A stretch of DNA of 64,000 nucleotides. Origin: Streptomyces sp. NRRL F-2664. Lineage in GTDB: Bacteria; Actinomycetota; Actinomycetes; Streptomycetales; Streptomycetaceae. Positions 1-8,119 of the stretch are shown in pieces (within the stretch, counting starts at the first letter, position 1; every line of letters starts with the position of its first letter). The stretch lies in the NCBI RefSeq assembly GCF_000719345.1, contig NZ_JOFX01000019.1, forward strand, positions 52,465 to 116,464, read 5' to 3'. Position numbers and translations under genes: made by a program. The notes beneath the pieces are model-generated. The model worked only from the letters and a program-made list of their open reading frames with translations. It was not told where the DNA came from and made no database searches.

Positions 1-74
1 CCTACGCTCTTCTTGGCGCCGTCCCACCCTGCGACGGGTCAGGGCGCGCAATGCGCCGCGGAGCGAGGAGGGAC

Positions 75-1328
75 ATGGGCGAAGAACCACTCATAGCGGC
101 GGTACGGAGCGGGGACGCTCGGGCAGTGGATGCACTGCTGGAAGCAGGCGCCGACCCCGACACCACAGACGAGCACGGCACGCCCGCGCTGTGTCTGGCG
201 GTCGACACCTTCGACCTCCCGATCGTCGAGTCCCTGATGGCATCGGGCCGGCTGGACCGGGTCGACGCCGACGGACGCACACCACTGCTGCGCGCGATCG
301 ACCGCGGCCACCGCGACATCTCACACGCGCTCATCCGCAACGGAGCGAAGCTGTGGGCCAAAGATGCCGAAGGGCGAGACGCCCTGGCACTGGCCCGGTA
401 CTGGCACGAGACAGACGTCATGACGGAGTTGCGCCGAAGGACCGGCCGTCCCGGACCGGCCGAGGTCAGAACCGTCCGATCCGAGGACGGGACAACCTGC
501 GGTGAGCTGTCGCTGGGGGGCCTGAAGGTCAGGACCGGTCATACGGCAATCCTCACAGACCTGGAGCCGCGGTACGGCATCACTGTCGCGTTCGAGGAAC
601 TGCTGTCCCGCGCTCTGGCCGAACCGGACGTGGACCACGAAGTGTGGTGGGTGACGACGTACCTGCTCCAGCAGCGGCATGACCCCACCACCTGGGGAAC
701 GGCAGCCGCCATGCGCGACCGGACGGACCCCGAGGAACGGTACTTCGGTGCCGAGGTCCTCCGCCTGATCAGCCTCTTCGACGAGAGCGAGGAATCGCCG
801 TACGCCGCCCGTCTCGTCGACCTCTTCCTGCCCTGGGTCGCCGACGAACCGGATCCGCGCGTGACATGGGTACTGACTGCCGGACTGTGCGATGCCGGGT
901 ATGCGGACCCGCGAGCCGAGGGGCCGATGCCCGCGCTCACCCGACACGCCGACGGAAAGGTCCGCAGCTGGGCGATCTCGGGACTGGCGCATGCGATCGC
1001 GGCGGGAAAGCCCGAGGCGCTGACCGCTGTCGTGGAGCGCACGATGGACGAGAGTGCGGCAGTCCGCCGGGCTGCCTGCTATGGACTGGCCTCCGCTCCG
1101 GCCCACGCCGTAACCGCATGGGATGCGCTCGCCGCATGCCTTGCAGACGAGGACGAGAGCGTCCGCGTGGAGGCCGCGGTTCGGCTCGCCCTGCACGACG
1201 ACCCGCGCGGCGACGAAGTCCTCCGCGGCCTCGATCACGACGACGAGGCCTCCCCCTACCACTGGCGGCTCTACGACGTGAGGCGTCACCTCTTCAGCAG
1301 GACGGACACCTCGCCTGCCGACGAGTAG
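75..1328 (+). CDS. Ankyrin-repeat / HEAT-like repeat protein
   Basis: A protein of about 417 residues. Residues 1-120 read as ankyrin-type repeats: helical pairs with GADPDTTDEHGTPAL, VDADGRTPLLRAI and KDAEGRDALALA at about 33-residue spacing. The C-terminal half (about 200-400) is a run of alpha-helical repeats such as RSWAISGLAHAI, VRRAACYGLAS and VRVEAAVRLALHDDPRGDEVL, which resemble PBS-lyase/HEAT repeats. Both repeat types normally mediate protein-protein contacts; no catalytic motif is visible. I chose the ATG at 75 because GAGGAGG lies just upstream; an in-frame ATG at 51 is the alternative. The 3' end overlaps the end of the convergent gene below. The cellular role is unknown. Confidence 0.8.
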   Translation: MGEEPLIAAVRSGDARAVDALLEAGADPDTTDEHGTPALCLAVDTFDLPIVESLMASGRLDRVDADGRTPLLRAIDRGHRDISHALIRNGAKLWAKDAEGRDALALARYWHETDVMTELRRRTGRPGPAEVRTVRSEDGTTCGELSLGGLKVRTGHTAILTDLEPRYGITVAFEELLSRALAEPDVDHEVWWVTTYLLQQRHDPTTWGTAAAMRDRTDPEERYFGAEVLRLISLFDESEESPYAARLVDLFLPWVADEPDPRVTWVLTAGLCDAGYADPRAEGPMPALTRHADGKVRSWAISGLAHAIAAGKPEALTAVVERTMDESAAVRRAACYGLASAPAHAVTAWDALAACLADEDESVRVEAAVRLALHDDPRGDEVLRGLDHDDEASPYHWRLYDVRRHLFSRTDTSPADE

Positions 1329-2304
1329 GAGACGCACGCCTCAGAAGAGGGCTCTTCCTGGAACGGCGAGCACGCCCACCGAGCGCTCTGGAGCATCCGG
1401 CGCCGCTTGGGCTGCTCAAGGCAGCAATCGGCTTGCTCACTCCTGCCAACTCGATCGCCCCCTGGTGCGGGCGGCGGTTCAGGTCGGTGTGGACGGCGTG
1501 GTGGTCCGAGTACAGGCTCGGCAGGACGCGGTGCGTGCGCGGGGTGAGGCCGCGCAGGAAGACGTAGTCGAACGTGCTGTTCCAGTCGGTGGTCGGCGTG
1601 CAGGCGTCGGTGTCGGCGGAGGGGTCCGAGGGGCGGCAGCCCGGGTCCGTGGCCGTGGCCAGGGCCCACATCGGGGCGAGTTCGGGGGCGTGCGGCGCGG
1701 CGTTGAAGTCGCCGAGGACGATGGCGCGGTCGTGGCGGGCGACTTCCGCCGCCAGCACCTCGACCTGACCCGCCCGCACCTGGGGCTGCCGACGCTCGGC
1801 GAGGTGGGTGTTGAAGACGCGGACGGGCCGGCCGCCCACCAGCGTGGTGACGGCCAGGTACCCGCGGTCCTCCGAGCCTCCATCGGGGTACTCGACGCTG
1901 GCCCGGTCCGTCATCGGCGCTGCCGAGAGGATCGCCTGCCCGTAGCCGCCCGGCTGCCACGGCAGCCCTCCGCAGCGGTTCCAGTTCCGCAGGACCGACC
2001 CGTATGCGACCCGGTAGACCAGCCCGTAGGCATCCTCCAGGTGGGCGCGGATCTGCTCGACGTCCCGTACGCACGCCTCCTGCAGGCCGATGACCTGCGG
2101 TGCGTACGCGGCGATGTCCGTCGCACGGCCGTAGTTGAGCCCGCTCCCGCCGCACGGGTTGCAGATGTTCCACGTACCGACCCGGTCCGGTACGGCCTGC
2201 GCGGGGACGGGGACGCCGCCGGGCGGTGCGCCGGGGCCCAGGAGCAGCAGCATGCATGCCGCGGCCATCGTGCCCGCCGCCCACCGCGCGCCCCTTCTCG
2301 ACAC
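1294..2304 (-). CDS. Secreted endonuclease/exonuclease/phosphatase family protein
   Basis: An EEP (DNase I-like) fold protein with an N-terminal signal peptide: basic SRRGAR, hydrophobic core AAACMLLLL, AQA-type cleavage. Family motifs in order are VGTWNICNP, VIGLQEAC (catalytic Glu), VFNTHLAERR, IVLGDFNAAP (Asp/Asn) and a final SDHHAVHTDL (catalytic His). It is probably a secreted metal-dependent nuclease or phosphodiesterase; the substrate cannot be read from sequence. GGGGAG at 2311-2316 sits about 6 nt before the GTG at 2304; a GTG at 2310 is too close. After DHHAVHTDLNRR, where the family usually ends, there is an extra tail of about 55 residues (rich in Arg/Ser) that runs into the 3' end of the convergent gene, so the original stop codon may have been lost. 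Confidence 0.8.
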   Translation of the reverse strand: MSRRGARWAAGTMAAACMLLLLGPGAPPGGVPVPAQAVPDRVGTWNICNPCGGSGLNYGRATDIAAYAPQVIGLQEACVRDVEQIRAHLEDAYGLVYRVAYGSVLRNWNRCGGLPWQPGGYGQAILSAAPMTDRASVEYPDGGSEDRGYLAVTTLVGGRPVRVFNTHLAERRQPQVRAGQVEVLAAEVARHDRAIVLGDFNAAPHAPELAPMWALATATDPGCRPSDPSADTDACTPTTDWNSTFDYVFLRGLTPRTHRVLPSLYSDHHAVHTDLNRRPHQGAIELAGVSKPIAALSSPSGAGCSRALGGRARRSRKSPLLRRASPTRRQARCPSC

Positions 2305-2399
2305 CGTCACCTCCCCGCCAGTGGACGCACATCATCACACGACGCCCGCGGCGCCGAATCCAGGTGCTCGCCGGTCGGTCCGTCCGGCATCATCGCGGC

Positions 2400-3542
2400 A
2401 TGATCGGCAACCGGATCACCCATCGCACGGCGGACGGCGTCCGCATACCCGGCACCTGGCGGCACGCGTTCATCTGCAACGGCGGCTCCTACTTCCTCAC
2501 CGACCTCTTCGTCTACGCCGACGGACTGATCGACTGCTGGGAGCTGGTCACCCTCGACGAGTTCGAGCAGAAGCTCCGCCGCGGCTGGGTGGCCACCAGC
2601 CTTCCGGAGGGCGGCCGCGCCTCCGCGCACCACCTGGCCTCGTGGACCTTCGGTGCACCGGACACCTGGCTGACGCCGGACCTGCTGCTCGCCGAGGTCC
2701 GTGACACCATCGACGAGTTGAACGGCCGCCCCGACTCGACCGCCCGCTGCCTCGCCGCCGTGGACGTCTTCATGGCGGACCGTACGGAGGGCAACCGGGC
2801 CGCTGCCCGGGCGGCCTACGAGGCCATTCCCGAGACGGTGCGGCACTACGCGCTCGGCGACATGGACCGCAAGGACCGTCCGCTGCGGGTGCTGGTGGCG
2901 GGACCCGGGGGCCGGACCCCGGACGAGCGCGGAGAAACGGTCACCCAGGAGGAGTACGACGCGGCCGTCTCCTACTTCGAGGAGCGTGCGCAGTGGAGGG
3001 CGACTGCCGCTTCGCGGGTGCCCGCCGACGGGCCGGCCGAGTCCTTCGCGCCCGCGGTCAAGATCTACCACTCGTACCCGCAGCGGGCGCTCGAAGACCC
3101 CGGCAAGCAGGCCCTGCGCAACGACTACCCCGCTGCGATCACTGTCGGCGGCTCCACCTACCCGTCGGTGGCGCACGCCTACTGGGCCCGGTCCGTCGCC
3201 GAACCTGAGGCCCGGGCCGCGGTCGTGGCGGCGGAGTCGGGTGCGAAGGCCCGTACGGTCGCGGCGGCCGCGCAGCGGCGCGAGGGCTGGGAGCAGGTGC
3301 GGACGGCGGTCATGGCCCGACTGCTGCGCGCCAAGTACGAGCAGCACCCCGACCTCGCGGCGATCCTGCTCGCCACGGGTGACGCGACCCTGCTCTACGA
3401 CGACGCCGACTCGGGCCACTGGGGCGAGAACGGGGGGCGGGGCCGCAACTGGACGGGCCGCCTCCTCGAACTCGTCCGTTCCGAACTGGTGGCGGAAACC
3501 CCTTCTCTGGGGGTGGATGGGCTGTGGTGTGACGTGGGGTGA
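2400..3542 (+). CDS. NADAR-domain protein (YbiA-like) with N-terminal extension
   Basis: A 380-residue protein. Residues about 222-366 carry a NADAR (DUF1768/YbiA-like) domain: KIYHSYPQ, LRNDYPAAITVGGSTYPSVAHAYWARS, LLATGDATLLYDDADSGHWG and WGENGGRGRNWTGRLL at 341-356, followed by LVRSEL. Known NADAR proteins cleave N-glycosidic bonds of riboflavin intermediates or remove ADP-ribose from guanine in toxin-antitoxin and NAD-linked defence systems. The N-terminal 220 residues contain a compact region (ITHRTADGVRIPGTWRHAFICNGGSY) that I do not recognise. No DarT-like partner is adjacent, so the substrate is open. The start is the ATG at 2400. Confidence 0.75.
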   Translation: MIGNRITHRTADGVRIPGTWRHAFICNGGSYFLTDLFVYADGLIDCWELVTLDEFEQKLRRGWVATSLPEGGRASAHHLASWTFGAPDTWLTPDLLLAEVRDTIDELNGRPDSTARCLAAVDVFMADRTEGNRAAARAAYEAIPETVRHYALGDMDRKDRPLRVLVAGPGGRTPDERGETVTQEEYDAAVSYFEERAQWRATAASRVPADGPAESFAPAVKIYHSYPQRALEDPGKQALRNDYPAAITVGGSTYPSVAHAYWARSVAEPEARAAVVAAESGAKARTVAAAAQRREGWEQVRTAVMARLLRAKYEQHPDLAAILLATGDATLLYDDADSGHWGENGGRGRNWTGRLLELVRSELVAETPSLGVDGLWCDVG

Positions 3543-3613
3543 GGTGGGTTCGTTGAGGTCCTGGGACTCGTTCTCGGGGGGTGTGGCTCTGCGGCGGGTT
3601 GTTGCACGACTCG

Positions 3614-3853
3614 ATGCAGGAATTGCGGGTGCGGGCGTTTCCCGTGGTGATGCCGTCCGCGCAGAGGTACTGGACGGTCCTTGACGACGACCTGGAGGTC
3701 GTCTCCGTAGCCGATCACTGGCTGCGGAATCTTCGGTTCGGGCGCGACCGGGCCGAGTCGACGACGAAGCCGTACGCCGGCGGGGTCGCCCTGTACCTGA
3801 GGTGGTGCAGGTCGACAGGCCGGCGGTGGCCGGAGGCGGGCCGGGACCGCGGT
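3614..3853 (+). pseudogene. Tyrosine recombinase/integrase N-terminal fragment
   Basis: From the ATG at 3614 the frame reads MQELRVRAFPVVMPSAQRYW then DDDLEVV, VADHWLRNLRFGRD and YAGGVALYLRWCRSTGR, which resembles the N-terminal SAM-like core-binding region of Streptomyces site-specific integrases. The match ends after about 75 residues and the frame then becomes unstructured Pro/Arg/Gly sequence. No catalytic R-H-R-Y domain follows, so this is a decayed 5' fragment of a mobile element. Exact limits are approximate. Confidence 0.55.
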
Positions 3854-3861
3854 CACCCGCG

Positions 3862-4020
3862 CATCTCTCCAGGCGGACCCGGCGAACGCCCATGCCCGCG
3901 CCGGCCGCTTGGCAGCGCAGCGGACCCTGGAGGAATGCCAGGGCGAACTCGACGCCGCGCGGTCCGCGAACCGGGGGACCCGCGCCCTGAATCAGCGCGG
4001 ACAGCCCGACCGCGTCCGGC
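3862..4020 (+). pseudogene. Helical fragment, probable mobile-element remnant
   Basis: In a different frame from the integrase fragment there is an alpha-helical stretch: LQADPANAHARAGRLAAQRT, then EECQGELDAARSANRGTRAL. It has no start codon or ribosome site of its own and stops soon afterwards. It looks like the C-terminal end of a coiled-coil protein, perhaps another gene of the same recombinase element. I cannot assign a family. Confidence 0.3.
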
Positions 4021-4098
4021 ACGCGCGAACCCGGGCACAGTCCGCCGCACACTGTCGGTCGGCAGTCCGTGCCCCGGTTCCCGTCCCGGCCTGGCGGT

Positions 4099-4218
4099 TC
4101 AGGCCAGGACCTCGGCTGCGTTCTGCACCTGGTCGCTTGGGGCGGCGGTGTATCCGGCGGGGCCGGAGCCGATGATGACGACGTCGCGTATGCCGTCGGC
4201 GGGGTGCGTGTCGGTCAC
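4099..4218 (-). pseudogene. Truncated thioredoxin reductase (39 codons)
   Basis: Starting at a GTG 4 nt after the arsC stop, a 39-residue frame reads VTDTHPADGIRDVVIIGSGP then AGYTAAPSDQVQNAAEVLA and stops. The first 26 residues are the FAD-binding N-terminus of bacterial thioredoxin reductase (GxGxxA/G motif GSGPAG followed by YTAA). The rest of the enzyme, including the CxxC redox site, is absent. In actinomycete ars operons trxB often follows arsC, because this arsenate reductase class is recycled by thioredoxin. The recombinase remnants immediately beyond suggest a deletion that removed trxB. Confidence 0.65.
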
Positions 4219-4222
4219 CTTG

Positions 4223-4657
4223 TCACGCCTGCTGCTTGGCGTCGATCTCGGCGATCAGGCCCTCGATGAGGCCCTTGATCTCGTCGCGGATGGGGCGGAC
4301 GGCCTCCACGCCCTGTCCTGCCGGGTCTTCGAGCTGCCAGTCGAGGTAGGTCTTGCCGGGGAAGTACGGGCAGGCGTCGCCGCAGCCCATGGTGATGATG
4401 TAGTCCGACGCCTGGGCGGCCTCGGGGGTCAGCACCTTCGGGGTCTGGTCGGAGATGTCGATGCCCAGCTCGGCCATCGCGGCGACGGCGGAGGGGTTGA
4501 TCTGGTCGCCGGGCATGGAGCCGGCGGAGCGGACCTCGACGCGGTCGCCGGCGAGGTGGCGCAGGAACCCGGCCGCCATCTGGGAGCGGCCGGCGTTGTG
4601 GATGCAGACGAACAGGACGGACGCGAGCGGGTTCGCGGACATCGGCTTTTCCTTCAT
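4223..4657 (-). CDS. arsC: Arsenate reductase, LMW-phosphatase/thioredoxin-coupled class
   Basis: A 144-residue cytoplasmic enzyme that reduces arsenate to arsenite. The low-molecular-weight phosphatase loop CIHNAGRS (C18-S25) gives the nucleophilic Cys and anion-binding Arg. CGDAC (C92, C96) supplies the other redox Cys residues used in the disulfide cascade, and DWQLEDPAG holds the conserved Asp. This class is regenerated by thioredoxin and thioredoxin reductase. It is divergent from arsR (88 nt apart) and was probably co-transcribed with trxB, now a stump directly downstream. MSANP, 5 codons in, is an alternative start. Confidence 0.93.
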   Translation of the reverse strand: MKEKPMSANPLASVLFVCIHNAGRSQMAAGFLRHLAGDRVEVRSAGSMPGDQINPSAVAAMAELGIDISDQTPKVLTPEAAQASDYIITMGCGDACPYFPGKTYLDWQLEDPAGQGVEAVRPIRDEIKGLIEGLIAEIDAKQQA

Positions 4658-4699
4658 GGCAGGCGCGGCCGGTGCATACCGCGGACCTGCGGCATGATT

Positions 4700-4748
4700 C
4701 AGCCCGGACTGGTGTCAGCCCTTGTTGATGTGACAATATCAGTCCATG
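4700..4748 (+). promoter_or_regulatory. arsR/arsC divergent promoter-operator
   Basis: This AT-richer patch between divergent arsC and arsR contains the imperfect inverted repeat TGAT-N8-ATCA and a likely -10 CAATAT at 4735-4740 ending only 5 nt before the arsR ATG. That spacing would give a very short or leaderless transcript. It is placed where an ArsR repressor would be expected to bind; binding is inferred. Confidence 0.4.
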
Positions 4749-5060
4749 ATGACGTCAGTCGACACTGATCTGATCCGGGTTCTGGCCGACCCGCTCAGGC
4801 TCCAGATCGTGACCCTCCTCGCCCGCGAGACGCTCTGCACCACCCACCTCGTAGAAGAGACCGGTGCCAAGCAGACGAATCTCTCCAACCACCTGAAGGT
4901 GCTGCGCGAGGCCGGAGTGGTCGAGACGGAACCCTGCGGGAGGTACATCTACTACCGCCTGCGCCCGGAGGTCATCGAAGGCATCGCCGGTCAGTTCGCC
5001 GACCTCGCGGCGACCGCGCGGGCCACCGCCGAAGCGAACCTCAAGCGGTCCTGCCCCTAG
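4746..5060 (+). CDS. arsR: ArsR-family metalloregulator
   Basis: A 104-residue winged-helix repressor: LADPLRLQIVTLL, LVEETGAKQTNLSNHLKVLR (recognition helix) and GRYIYYRLRPE (wing). The classical ELCVC arsenic site is not complete: the sequence there is ETLCTTHL with one Cys, and other Cys residues lie in EPCGRY and the C-terminal KRSCP, so the As(III) site may combine these. It opens the arsR-aqpS-arsO operon and probably represses it and arsC. A second ATG is at 4749. Confidence 0.9.
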   Translation: MMTSVDTDLIRVLADPLRLQIVTLLARETLCTTHLVEETGAKQTNLSNHLKVLREAGVVETEPCGRYIYYRLRPEVIEGIAGQFADLAATARATAEANLKRSCP

Positions 5061-5101
5061 CCATCTTGCGCCTTGCCTCACCTGCCCGAGGAGAACCCGT
5101 C

Positions 5102-5884
5102 TTGACCGCCACCGAGCCCGCCGCGAGCGACGCCATGGCCGCCGGCGCGTCGCCGCAGCCCGCCCCCGGCGCGACGCCGCCCCGCACCCCGCTGATCGCC
5201 CGCGCCGCCGCCGAGCTGGTCGGCACCGCCGCCCTCGTCGCGATCGTCGTCGGCTCGGGCATCCAGGCCACGAAGCTCACCGACGACGTCGCGCTCCAGC
5301 TGCTGGCCAACTCCACCGCCACCGTCTTCGGCCTCGGCGTCCTGATCGCGCTCCTCGGGCCCGTATCGGGCGCGCACTTCAACCCGGCGGTCACGCTCGC
5401 CGAGTGGTGGACCGCCCGCCGCGGCGGCGCGGGCGTGACCGCCCGCGAGCTCGCCGTGTACGTGCCTTCCCAGATCGTCGGCGCCATCGTGGGCGCGATC
5501 CTGGCGGACGCGATGTTCGGTGAACCGCTGGTGAAGTGGTCCACCCACGACCGCTCCGCCGGCAACCTCCTCCTCGGCGAGGTCGTCGCCACCGCCGGCC
5601 TGATCCTCCTGATCTTCGGCCTGGCCCGCACCGACCGCCTCCGTTTCGCCCCGGTCGCGGTGGCCTCGTACATCGGCGCCGCGTACTGGTTCACCTCCTC
5701 CACCTCCTTCGCCAACCCGGCCGTCACCATCGGCCGCGCCTTCACCGACACCTTCGCCGGTATCGCCCCGTCCTCGGTGGCCGGCTTCATCGGCATGCAG
5801 CTGGTGGGTGTCGTCGTCGGCCTGGCGCTGGTCGCGGTCATCTTTATGCGGGGCAAGACCGGCACCGGAGCGCCTGCGGCATGA
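5102..5884 (+). CDS. aqpS: Aquaglyceroporin-type channel, arsenite efflux
   Basis: A 260-residue membrane protein of the MIP (aquaporin) family with six predicted transmembrane segments and both pore motifs, HFNPAVTL (NPA at 94-96) and SFANPAVTIGRAF (NPA at 205-207). Next to arsR and arsC it most likely acts like AqpS of Sinorhizobium: arsenate taken up by phosphate transporters is reduced by ArsC and the arsenite leaves downhill through the channel. No Acr3 or ArsB pump is present in this window. I chose the TTG at 5102 because GAGGAG lies 8 nt upstream; an in-frame ATG at 5066 lacks such a site. Confidence 0.88.
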   Translation: MTATEPAASDAMAAGASPQPAPGATPPRTPLIARAAAELVGTAALVAIVVGSGIQATKLTDDVALQLLANSTATVFGLGVLIALLGPVSGAHFNPAVTLAEWWTARRGGAGVTARELAVYVPSQIVGAIVGAILADAMFGEPLVKWSTHDRSAGNLLLGEVVATAGLILLIFGLARTDRLRFAPVAVASYIGAAYWFTSSTSFANPAVTIGRAFTDTFAGIAPSSVAGFIGMQLVGVVVGLALVAVIFMRGKTGTGAPAA

Positions 5885-6936
5885 GCCGACGTACGGACGT
5901 GGTGGTGATCGGCGGCGGCCAGGCCGGGCTCGCCGCCGGCTACCACCTGCGCCGCCTGGGCATCGAGCACGTCGTCCTCGACGCCCAGGCCGCGCCCGGC
6001 GGCGCCTGGCAGCACACCTGGGACTCGCTCCGTCTGTTCTCCCCGGCCGCGTACTCCTCGCTGCCCGGCCGGCTGATGCCGGTGCAGCAAGGGCAGCTCT
6101 ACCCCGATGCCGCGCACGTGATGTCGTACCTCGCGGACTACGAGAAGCGGCATCAGCTCCCGGTCGAGCGCGGCGTGTGGGTGGACGCGGTCCACCGCGA
6201 CGGTGCGTTCCTGCGGGTCGAGACCGACTGCGGCGACTGGCAGGCCCGTGCTGTCGTCAGCGCCACCGGGACGTGGACCCGCCCGTTCCTGCCGGCCGTC
6301 CCGGGCCGCCGGGACTTCGCAGGTCGCCAGCTGCACACGGTCGAGTACCACAGCCCTGCCGAGTTCGCCGGGCAGTGCGTGATCGTGGTGGGCGGCGGGA
6401 ACTCCGGCGCGCAGATCGCCGCCGACCTCGCCGGTACGGCCGACCTCACGTGGGTGACCCAGCGCCCGCCGCGCTACCTGGCCGACGACATCGACGGCCG
6501 CGCCCTCTTCGACGCGGCGACCGCCCGCCGTCGCGCCCTGGACGAAGGCCGCACCGACACCGGCGGCGTTGCCTCGCTCGGCGACATCGTCGCCGTGCCC
6601 CCGGTCCGTGCGGCCCGAGACGCCGGACTCCTGACAGCGAGGCCGATGTTCAGCCGGCTCACCGCCACCGGTGTGCAATGGGCCGACGGCACCGCCGCCG
6701 ATGTCGACGCGGTCATCTGGTGCACGGGCTTCCGCCCGGCGCTGGCCCACTTCGCCGGCCTGCGCCTGCGGGGCGCCCGCGGCCACATCGCCACCGACGG
6801 CACCAGAGCCGTCGACGAGCCGCGCCTGCACCTGCTCGGCTACGGCGACTGGACGGGGCCCGCCTCGGCCACCCTGATCGGCGTCGGCCGCCCGGCGCGG
6901 GAAGCCGCTCGCCGGATCCGGGAGCTGCTGGCCTGA
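5881..6936 (+). CDS. arsO: ArsO-type flavin monooxygenase
   Basis: A 351-residue FAD/NAD(P)H-dependent oxidoreductase of the flavin-containing monooxygenase type. It has an N-terminal FAD motif VVVIGGGQAG (residues 7-16), a second Rossmann motif IVVGGGNSGAQIAAD, the linker WCTGFRPAL and the sequence SLRLFSPA seen in this group. The ATG overlaps the aqpS stop (ATGA), so translation is coupled. ArsO proteins occur in ars operons and are thought to act on organic or inorganic arsenic; the exact reaction is not settled. It shares architecture with the flavoprotein at 9034. Confidence 0.83.
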   Translation: MSRRTDVVVIGGGQAGLAAGYHLRRLGIEHVVLDAQAAPGGAWQHTWDSLRLFSPAAYSSLPGRLMPVQQGQLYPDAAHVMSYLADYEKRHQLPVERGVWVDAVHRDGAFLRVETDCGDWQARAVVSATGTWTRPFLPAVPGRRDFAGRQLHTVEYHSPAEFAGQCVIVVGGGNSGAQIAADLAGTADLTWVTQRPPRYLADDIDGRALFDAATARRRALDEGRTDTGGVASLGDIVAVPPVRAARDAGLLTARPMFSRLTATGVQWADGTAADVDAVIWCTGFRPALAHFAGLRLRGARGHIATDGTRAVDEPRLHLLGYGDWTGPASATLIGVGRPAREAARRIRELLA

Positions 6937-6988
6937 CGGGCCTACGCTGGAGCCGGACCGACCCTGTACGGGCAGGGAGCGAGCAGGC

Positions 6989-7540
6989 ATGGACGGACCA
7001 GCGGGCCCGGCCTTCGACGGCCAGGCGGCGCACGCCGAGCTGGAGCGTGTGCGGGCGGAGTTCCATCAGCTCCTGGGGTCCGCGACGCGGGCCGAGCTGG
7101 CCCGGCCGAGCGCGGGGACACGGTGGACCAACGAGCAGCTGCTGTTCCACATGCTGTTCGGCTACGCGCTCATCCGGCCGCTCCTGGTCGTCTTCGCCCT
7201 CTTCGGACGACTGCCGTTGGGTGCGAGCGGTGCCTTCGCCCGGTTGCTGAATGCCGTGACCACTGCGTTCGACCTCGTCAACTACCTGGGTCCGGTGGGC
7301 GGGGCCGGCGTGTGCGGCCGGCGGCGCATGCTGCAGCTGTTCGACCGCGTCATCGCCGACCTCCACCGACGCATCGACGCCGAGTCTCCGGTCCACCTGG
7401 CCCTGCGCATGTACTACCCCACCCGGTGGGATCCCCTCTTCATGGACGTCATGACCGTGGCCGACCTCTACCGCTACCCGGCCCGGCATTTCGACTTCCA
7501 CCGGCGACAGCTCACTCTCCCTGCGCCTGGCCAGGGGTGA
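6989..7540 (+). CDS. DinB-like four-helix protein
   Basis: A 183-residue protein. The pattern of a long first helix (LERVRAEFHQLLGSATRAEL), RWTNEQLLFHMLFGYALI and a late DVMTVADLYRYPARHFDFHR fits the DinB/MdmC-like four-helix bundle, with H148/H173-type positions that may bind a metal. A hydrophobic stretch (RPLLVVFALFGRLPLG) is unusual for a soluble DinB protein. It follows arsO by 52 nt and may be in the same operon. No specific reaction can be named. Confidence 0.7.
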   Translation: MDGPAGPAFDGQAAHAELERVRAEFHQLLGSATRAELARPSAGTRWTNEQLLFHMLFGYALIRPLLVVFALFGRLPLGASGAFARLLNAVTTAFDLVNYLGPVGGAGVCGRRRMLQLFDRVIADLHRRIDAESPVHLALRMYYPTRWDPLFMDVMTVADLYRYPARHFDFHRRQLTLPAPGQG

Positions 7541-7621
7541 GGATCGTGCAGAGGACATCGGCGCTGCAGGCGGCGGGATCGGCCGTGGCGGCCCCGGCGG
7601 CAAGACCCCTGACTGACCGGC

Positions 7622-8119
7622 TCAGACGATCAGAGGGCTGCGGCGTTCCAGGAGCACGACGTCGCGCCAGACGCCGCAATGGCGGCCGATCCGCTCGCGG
7701 GTGCCGATGACCCGGAACCCGGCCCGCTCGTGCAGGGACAGGCTGGCGGTGTTCTCAGGGAAGATCCCGGACTGGATCGTCCAGATCCCGGCTGCCTCCG
7801 TCGAGGCGACCAGTGCCTCCAGCAGGGCACGGGCGACACCGCGGCCGCGGGCGTCGGGGTGGACGTAGACGGAGTGCTCGACGACACCGGCATAGGCGCA
7901 CCGGTCGGAGACCGCGCTCGCCGCCACCCAGCCGAGGACGGTCTTGTCCTCGTCCAGGGCGACGAAGCGGTGCTCGGCGAGCTTCGCGGCGTCGAACACG
8001 GCCCACTCGGGTGCCGTTGTCTCGAAGGTGGCGTTGCCCTCGTCGATCCCGGCCTGGTAGATCGCGAGGATCTGGTCGGCGTGCTCGGGCAGCGGTGGGG
8101 TGATGTGCACTGTGGTCAT
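7622..8119 (-). CDS. arsN: ArsN-like GNAT N-acetyltransferase
   Basis: A 165-residue GNAT acetyltransferase of the phosphinothricin acetyltransferase group: IYQAGIDEGNATFETTAPEW near the N-terminus, VVEHSVYVHPDARGRGVARALL (acetyl-CoA loop) and IFPENTASLSLHERAGF. ArsN members of this group acetylate the amino group of arsinothricin and phosphinothricin. Its ATG overlaps the stop of the upstream arsR2 (ATGA), which places it under arsenic control and supports ArsN over a generic GNAT. Confidence 0.8.
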   Translation of the reverse strand: MTTVHITPPLPEHADQILAIYQAGIDEGNATFETTAPEWAVFDAAKLAEHRFVALDEDKTVLGWVAASAVSDRCAYAGVVEHSVYVHPDARGRGVARALLEALVASTEAAGIWTIQSGIFPENTASLSLHERAGFRVIGTRERIGRHCGVWRDVVLLERRSPLIV

